From Dehalococcoidia bacterium UBA1123 (GTDB lineage Bacteria > Chloroflexota > Dehalococcoidia > Lucifugimonadales > UBA1123), in the NCBI GenBank assembly GCA_002313895.1, contig DCAW01000033.1:7216-35099 (forward strand): DNA of 27,884 nt. Reading direction: 5' to 3'. Numbering within the stretch: the first letter of the stretch is position 1; each line of letters begins with the position of its first letter. Positions 21,256-27,884 of this stretch are shown here, in pieces. A program made the position numbers and the translations under genes. Below the pieces are notes generated by a model, which was not told where the DNA came from, searched no databases, and was given only the letters and a program-made list of their open reading frames with translations.

Positions 21256-24165
21256 CTAATCCGCCGCGCGCATAGGTTCCGCCTCCGACGCTGCGAGAGG
21301 AAGAATATCCTTGAGGTAGCGTCCGGTGAGGGATGCTTCGACGGCCACCAAATCCTCCGGCGTGCCTTCGGTGATGAGATCGCCGCCTTTGTCCCCGGCG
21401 CCGGGGCCGAGGTCTATGAGCCAGTCGGCGCTCTTGATGAGATCGAGGTGGTGCTCGATCAGCACGACGCTGTTTCCGGTGTCCACGAGGCGGTGCAGGA
21501 CACGCATCAGGTGAGCGCAGTCCTCGAAGGACAAGCCCGTGGTCGGCTCGTCCAGCATGTAAAGAGTTTGGCCCGTCGCCCGCTTGGATAGCTCCGTCGC
21601 CAGCTTGACCCGCTGGGCCTCGCCTCCGCTGAGGTGGGTGGCGGGTTGTCCCAGGCGGATGTATCCCAGGCCGACGTCTTGCATAGTCTGGAGCTTTCGG
21701 CGGACGCGGGGGATGTTCTCGAAGAACTCCACCGCCTCAGTGACGGTCATGTTCAGGACTTCGGCGATGTTCTTGTCTTTGAATTTGATCTCCAGAGCCT
21801 CGCGATTGTAGCGTTTGCCGTCGCAGATTTCGCAGGGCACGGTAACGTCCGGCAGGAACTGCATCTCGATGTTGATGTGACCGTCGCCGGAACAGGCCTC
21901 ACAGCGCCCGCCCTTGACGTTGAATGAGAATCGGCCAGGCTTGTAACCGCGGGTCCGGGCCTCCGGGACAGTTGCGAACAGCTCTCTAATAGGGGTGAAC
22001 GTTCCCGTGTAGGTGGCAGGATTGGAGCGCGGGGTCCTTCCGATGGGCGACTGGTCGATGTTCACGACCTTGTCGATGTTCTGGATGCCCTCGATCTTGT
22101 CGAAATCTCCAGGGCGGTCCTTGGCGCGATAGAAGATACGCGCCAGTTCCTTGTACAATACTTCGTATATGAGGGTGCTTTTGCCAGAGCCGGAAACACC
22201 AGTGACGCACACCAGTTTGCCTAAAGGAATCTTCACATCGATGTCCTTGAGGTTATTCTGCCGCGCCCCTTTTATCGTGATGAATTTTCCGTTGCCTTCG
22301 CGCCGAGTTTCGGGCACTGGAATCGTTCGGAACCCGCCCAGGTACTGGCCGGTGATGGACTCTGGGGTGTCGATGATGTTTTGCACCGTCCCGGTGGCAA
22401 CGATATGCCCCCCGTGCTCCCCGGCGCCAGGACCAATATCCACGATGTGGTCGGCAGCGCGCATGATCGCTTCGTCGTGCTCGACGATTATCACGGTATT
22501 ACCCAGGTCTCGCAGGCGTTTCAGGGTGTGGATTAGTCGATAGTCGTCGGCGGGATGCAGTCCGATGGACGGCTCGTCGCAGACGTACAAAACGCCCATG
22601 AGGCCAGAGCCTATCTGGGTTGCCAGCCGAATCCGTTGGGCCTCGCCTCCGCTGAGGGTTGACGCAGTGCGCGATAGCGTGAGGTAGTCCAGCCCAATGT
22701 TCAGCAGGAAGCGCAGGCGAGCGTCGATCTCCTTGAGTATCTGAGATGCGATGGTCTTGTCACGTTTGGTCAGCACGTCTTCGGGTTTAGTGCCGTTTGG
22801 GGACGGGCCATCGCCGCTGATGGCATCGATCCACTCCAGCGCGCCGTTGATGGATCGGTCCGTCATATCCATGATGTTGATGCCGCCCACCGTGACGGCC
22901 AGGGCTTCGCGTCTAAGCCTTCGGCCTTCGCAGGAAGCGCAGGGCCGCGCCGCCATGTACCGTTCGATCTCGGTTCGCATGTAGTCCGACTCGGTGTCTT
23001 TGTGCCGACGCTCCAGATTAGTGATTACGCCCTCGAAGCTGGTAGACCAGTTGTATGTTTTGCCTCTCTTGGTGTGGTGAGTGACCTTGATGGACTTCCC
23101 TTTGGTGCCGTAGAAGATGGCTTCGACCTGACGCTTGGTCAGTTTCTTGAAGGGCGTTTCAGTGTCGAACTTGTATGCCCTTCCCAGGGATTCAAGCTGG
23201 CTGAAATACCAGGGAGACATCGTTCCGGTTCGCGCCCATGCTTGGACTGCGCCCTCTCGGATGGTCCTGTCCTTGTCAGGAACGACAAGGTCGGGTTCGA
23301 TCTCGAGCTTGTAGCCGAGGCCTGTGCAGGTTGAGCATGCGCCGTGGGGGTTGTTGAAACTGAAAGTCCGAGGCTCCATTTCTCCGAAGCTGATGGAACA
23401 GTGGACGCAGGCGAAATGCTCGGAAAATAACTGTTCCTCGCCGCCAACAACGTCCACAAGCACCGTGCCGCCGGCCATCTTCAGCGCGGCCTCAACGGAG
23501 TCTGAAACCCGGTTGATCTCTGCGCTCTCGCCCATGACCAGACGGTCAACCACTATCTCAATGTTGTGCCATTTCTTCTTGTCCAGATCGGGGGCTTCAG
23601 AAACCTCGTAGGTCTCGCCGTTCACCCTCACGCGCACGAATCCCGCGACACGGGCCTGCTCGAACACGGGTTTGTGCTCGCCCTTCTTGCGGCGAACCAT
23701 CGGAGCCATGATCTGTATGCGACTGTTATCAGGCAGAGACAGCACGGAATCGACGATCTGCTGAACGGTCTGTCGTTCCACCGGACGTCCGCAATTGTAA
23801 CAGTGGGGCCGTCCTACTCTCGCATAGAGAAGTCTCAAGTAGTCGTAAATTTCGGTGACGGTCCCCACGGTCGAGCGGGGGTTGTGGGAGACGCCTTTCT
23901 GGTCGATAGAGATAGCGGGAGACAGCCCTTCGATGTAATCGACGTCGGGCTTGTCCATCCGTCCAAGGAACTGCCGAGCGTAGGCTGATAGAGATTCGAC
24001 GTACCTTCGCTGTCCTTCGGCGTAAATGGTGTCGAAGGCCAGCGAGCTTTTGCCAGAACCAGACACTCCTGTGATAACCACGAGCTTGTTTCGGGGAATC
24101 GTAACGTCGACATTCTTGAGGTTGTGTTCTCGTGCGCCCTTAACGACGATATTATCCAACGGCAT
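21256..24165 (-). CDS. uvrA: Excinuclease ABC subunit A (UvrA)
   Basis: 969 residues, full length and intact. There are two ABC ATPase halves: Walker A loops GVSGSGKSS (residues 33-41) and GVSGSGKST (from residue 656), and two signature motifs (TLSGGEAQRIRLA and HLSGGEAQRVKLA). The first zinc module is C253-x2-C256-x20-C277-x2-C280. The second is C755-x2-C758-x19-C778-x2-C781. UvrA dimers find bulky DNA lesions and load UvrB in nucleotide excision repair. GGAGG lies about 13 bases before ATG 24165. A promoter is visible at 24312-24340 with a leader of about 140 nt. No clear LexA-type GAAC-N4-GTTC site is seen. The alcohol dehydrogenase, Nudix and aldolase genes follow in the same direction. 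Confidence 0.98.
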   Translation of the reverse strand: MPLDNIVVKGAREHNLKNVDVTIPRNKLVVITGVSGSGKSSLAFDTIYAEGQRRYVESLSAYARQFLGRMDKPDVDYIEGLSPAISIDQKGVSHNPRSTVGTVTEIYDYLRLLYARVGRPHCYNCGRPVERQTVQQIVDSVLSLPDNSRIQIMAPMVRRKKGEHKPVFEQARVAGFVRVRVNGETYEVSEAPDLDKKKWHNIEIVVDRLVMGESAEINRVSDSVEAALKMAGGTVLVDVVGGEEQLFSEHFACVHCSISFGEMEPRTFSFNNPHGACSTCTGLGYKLEIEPDLVVPDKDRTIREGAVQAWARTGTMSPWYFSQLESLGRAYKFDTETPFKKLTKRQVEAIFYGTKGKSIKVTHHTKRGKTYNWSTSFEGVITNLERRHKDTESDYMRTEIERYMAARPCASCEGRRLRREALAVTVGGINIMDMTDRSINGALEWIDAISGDGPSPNGTKPEDVLTKRDKTIASQILKEIDARLRFLLNIGLDYLTLSRTASTLSGGEAQRIRLATQIGSGLMGVLYVCDEPSIGLHPADDYRLIHTLKRLRDLGNTVIIVEHDEAIMRAADHIVDIGPGAGEHGGHIVATGTVQNIIDTPESITGQYLGGFRTIPVPETRREGNGKFITIKGARQNNLKDIDVKIPLGKLVCVTGVSGSGKSTLIYEVLYKELARIFYRAKDRPGDFDKIEGIQNIDKVVNIDQSPIGRTPRSNPATYTGTFTPIRELFATVPEARTRGYKPGRFSFNVKGGRCEACSGDGHINIEMQFLPDVTVPCEICDGKRYNREALEIKFKDKNIAEVLNMTVTEAVEFFENIPRVRRKLQTMQDVGLGYIRLGQPATHLSGGEAQRVKLATELSKRATGQTLYMLDEPTTGLSFEDCAHLMRVLHRLVDTGNSVVLIEHHLDLIKSADWLIDLGPGAGDKGGDLITEGTPEDLVAVEASLTGRYLKDILPLAASEAEPMRAAD

Positions 24166-24311
24166 ATTTTGTGCTGCCCTCCGGTGGATTCTGTGAGTCG
24201 AGGGGAGGAATGGCCACGCCCGATAGGCATGACTTCATTCGGGGGCCTCGGAGCGAAAATTAGGTTCGAGGAACGAAAAAGTCTCTAATTTGTCCCAAGT
24301 GTAACGACTTT

Positions 24312-24340
24312 ATTCTACCACTCTGAAGGTCAGATGTCAG
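24312..24340 (-). promoter_or_regulatory. Promoter of uvrA
   Basis: On the minus strand CTGACA (24340-24335) is followed by a 17-base spacer and TAGAAT (24317-24312), preceded by TGG as an extended -10. The -35 and -10 hexamers each have one mismatch to consensus. The predicted RNA start is near 24305. Confidence 0.6.
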
Positions 24341-24503
24341 TCAGTTTTGGTCGACGTTTGGAGCATTTGTTCTCTATTTTGAAGTCAATCGCCGTAAGTC
24401 ACGAACGGGCCTTCGGATTCTGGTCAGTGGACGCTGATAAACAAGCGGGCGTCATTGAGCGGGAACCGTTACTAATGTGCAACGGCGTTGGCGGTGCAAT
24501 CAA

Positions 24504-24537
24504 ACCGGAGTCCCCGCCAGGTGCTGGAGACTCCGGT
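24504..24537 (-). terminator. Hairpin downstream of the lipoprotein-cyclophilin gene
   Basis: ACCGGAGTC (24504-24512) pairs exactly with GACTCCGGT (24529-24537). On the minus strand it lies 53 bases past the cyclophilin stop, and the following TTGATTG is only a weak U-tract, so it is a modest terminator candidate. Confidence 0.45.
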
Positions 24538-24590
24538 CCAAGAATTATCGTTGGCTTTTAGCGCTCAAAAAATCTTGAGCTTGCCGAGAA

Positions 24591-26762
<2,172 letters not shown>

Positions 26763-26835
26763 AAAATTTCTCTCGAGACGGCCAGAGCCAATCAACGCTA
26801 GGTGAATCCCATCCAATAGATTCTAAACTAACATA

Positions 26836-26911
26836 TCGTCGAGGGGTAGTGAGATACGTGGCTATTGGAGATTTTCCAAAACCACTGCCCTGAAATCTCG
26901 ACTACTCGACC
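26836..26911. repeat. Intergenic imperfect palindrome, family B copy 2
   Basis: Outer arms TCGTCGAGGGGTAGTGAGAT and ATCTCGACTACTCGACCGG are imperfect inverses. Inside lie GTGG/CCAC and TTGGA/TCCAA pairings. The right half (GCCCTGAAATCTCGACT) matches copy 1 at 15675-15745. It lies about 75 bases upstream of the lipoprotein start, in its promoter region. Confidence 0.5.
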
Positions 26912-27365
26912 GGACATCATGCGTGGCTGGGCAGCCCTCTTCCCGCCGTGATCTGGAGATGAGCCTCAGAATCGACGCGTTTCCACGACTGAGGATTTTC
27001 GGGAGTCATAGTTGTTAACCAGACACTACAAGCAGTCCATCGCCTTATATATGCCCGGACCAACTCCGCCGCGCCTGTGGATTAAGTGGGTTTGCAGAGC
27101 GAATAAAATCTACGGGCATGCACGCAAATAAGTGGAGGTAGACCGATGTGCAACACTGCTGTGTAAGAGTTAATTCTGATATTAAAGAATCCTGCCATTT
27201 GCTGGCATCTAATTGCCACTGCCCTGGCGTTAAACCAGCGGATGGCGGTCTGGTCGGTTCGTAGGAGAGGCGGTTGAAGCCGAGGTGGTGGACTGACCGG
27301 TCTCGTTCGTGATCCGCTTGGCGCATTCGAAGTCAAGGAGTGTGGTGGGGAGCCGGCATCGAATG
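26912..27365. other. Intergenic region without a recognisable gene
   Basis: About 450 bases. Two overlapping minus-strand frames (27045-27336) have low-complexity, unfamiliar translations and no ribosome-binding sites, so I do not call them. Small pairings exist (TGCCA-N5-TGGCA near 27196; CTGG-N7-CCAG near 27225), but no tRNA, tmRNA, RNase P or SRP RNA signature is seen. A structured RNA cannot be excluded. Confidence 0.4.
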
Positions 27366-27404
27366 AGCAAAACAGGCCCTAGGAATCACGAGGCCTGTTT
27401 TGCT
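27366..27404 (-). terminator. Intrinsic terminator of the VanZ-like gene
   Basis: AGCAAAACAGGCC (27366-27378) pairs perfectly over 13 bases with GGCCTGTTTTGCT (27392-27404). It lies immediately after the VanZ-like stop on the minus strand. The U-rich part is inside the stem (CTGTTTTGCT), as in some bidirectional terminators. Confidence 0.75.
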
Positions 27405-27405
27405 G

Positions 27406-27849
27406 TCACCGGATTTGTGTTGAGCGAGTTTCTGATCTCGCTGAAACAAACCTGACCGCAAAGATAGCGACGATTGCGACCGCTGCCCCCAACGCGTCGT
27501 AACCCACGTCCTCAGCCGCTGAGGAGCGCCCAGAGACGAAGGTTTGGTGAACCTCGTCGACGGCGCCGTACCCGATGGCAAACCCCAACCCCGCAAGATA
27601 TGACCATTTTGAGCGTTGCCCGAGGTGGCGCGACGCAGCCCAATACCCAAGGGCGCCCATAACCCCAAACACGATGACGTGATAGGCAATGTCCAGAGCG
27701 ATTGGCACAGCGTCGAAGGCTTCGGCGGCTTTTTGAATCTCCGGCGCCGGAATGTGCGAGACGGCAGATATCGCCACCGCCCACACTAAGGCAGGCATCC
27801 AGTAGATGGCGAGAGTGGCGTATATGGGACGTTGGAGAAGCGATTTCAT
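27406..27849 (-). CDS. VanZ-like family membrane protein
   Basis: 147 residues from ATG 27849 (MKSLLQRPIYAT). The frame is open to GTG 27882 at the window edge, so a longer form cannot be excluded, but the extension (LRCRRPPLIP) is not family-like. There are four hydrophobic segments. The VanZ signature lies between segments 3 and 4: GYGAVDEVHQTFVSGRSSAA followed by EDVGYDALGAAV, with the acidic and His residues (DEVHQ) conserved. The first loop carries SAVSHIP, the usual VanZ (S-x-S/H) block. The function of stand-alone VanZ-like proteins is not settled; the namesake is linked to low-level teicoplanin resistance. The gene ends 2 bases from a strong terminator. Confidence 0.88.
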   Translation of the reverse strand: MKSLLQRPIYATLAIYWMPALVWAVAISAVSHIPAPEIQKAAEAFDAVPIALDIAYHVIVFGVMGALGYWAASRHLGQRSKWSYLAGLGFAIGYGAVDEVHQTFVSGRSSAAEDVGYDALGAAVAIVAIFAVRFVSARSETRSTQIR

Positions 27850-27884
27850 CGGGATGAGCGGAGGACGGCGACAACGAAGCACGC

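Larger units (their letters stand above)
24166..24590. other. Intergenic region between uvrA and the lipoprotein-cyclophilin gene
   Basis: A 425-base gap with no credible gene. From the uvrA side it holds the uvrA Shine-Dalgarno and leader, a GTTC-GAG-GAAC inverted repeat near 24263-24273, and the uvrA promoter (24312-24340). It also holds a hairpin (24504-24537) near the 3' end of the next minus-strand gene. Confidence 0.5.

Noticed and set aside
24260..24275. GTTC-GAG-GAAC inverted repeat in the uvrA leader as an SOS box
   Set aside because: The half-sites face the wrong way for the GAAC-N4-GTTC LexA consensus and the spacing is wrong.
27045..27336. Two overlapping minus-strand frames of 84-93 codons
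   Set aside because: No ribosome-binding site, no domain, frames overlap each other, and composition is unlike neighbouring genes.

Overview
The window looks like a piece of a Chloroflexota genome, most likely a Dehalococcoidia / SAR202-type lineage. This is inferred from gene content, not from a marker phylogeny. The supporting content is a cytosolic reductive-dehalogenase-like iron-sulfur protein, two DHAD/IlvD dehydratases beside an enolase-superfamily sugar-acid dehydratase, an SDR, a zinc alcohol dehydrogenase, an HpcH/HpaI aldolase, a CXXXY-type CcmE, and secreted proteins with Pro/Thr-rich linkers. No rRNA, tRNA, CRISPR array, integrase or transposase was recognised.

Layout. (1) 1-2717, minus strand: an ECF sigma factor / RskA-like anti-sigma operon followed by a secreted protein. 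Both regulators are broken by frameshifts and nonsense codons, while the secreted protein is open to the window edge. (2) 3106-4957: rsmG and a flippase-like membrane protein. (3) 5079-6775: a palindrome, promoter and strong ribosome-binding site in front of an RdhA-like protein, then a hairpin and a small acidic ORF. (4) 6945-13670: a PLP threonine/serine dehydratase diverging from ilvD copy 1, an interrupted thermonuclease-like gene, ilvD copy 2, and an enolase-superfamily dehydratase with a stop at codon 7. (5) 13785-15605, minus: a CBS-domain protein with an 11-bp direct-repeat array upstream, then a heavily decayed secreted / YbaY-domain pseudogene. (6) 15762-17313: ccmC, ccmD-like and ccmE, with ccmC possibly leaderless. 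(7) 17661-21206: an SDR converging on an aldolase, Nudix hydrolase and alcohol dehydrogenase run. (8) 21256-24165: uvrA. (9) 24591-26762: a lipoprotein fused to a cyclophilin. (10) 27406 to the right edge: a VanZ-like membrane protein.

Two themes stand out. First, coding regions at five loci carry in-frame stops or frameshifts (sigma, anti-sigma, nuclease, enolase-superfamily gene, YbaY-type gene), yet long housekeeping genes such as uvrA and the ilvD pair are clean. All three stop codons appear among the lesions, so this reads as gene decay (or local sequence error) rather than codon reassignment. Second, intergenic spaces carry at least two families of short imperfect-palindrome repeats (three copies of one, two of another) and a short GGTCAGG/TTCAGG repeat placed just after stop codons. 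I did not find a clearly new multi-gene defence or metabolic system. The best candidates for new biology are the RdhA-like locus with its palindrome, hairpin and small ORF, the three-part lipoprotein-cyclophilin, and the repeat families.
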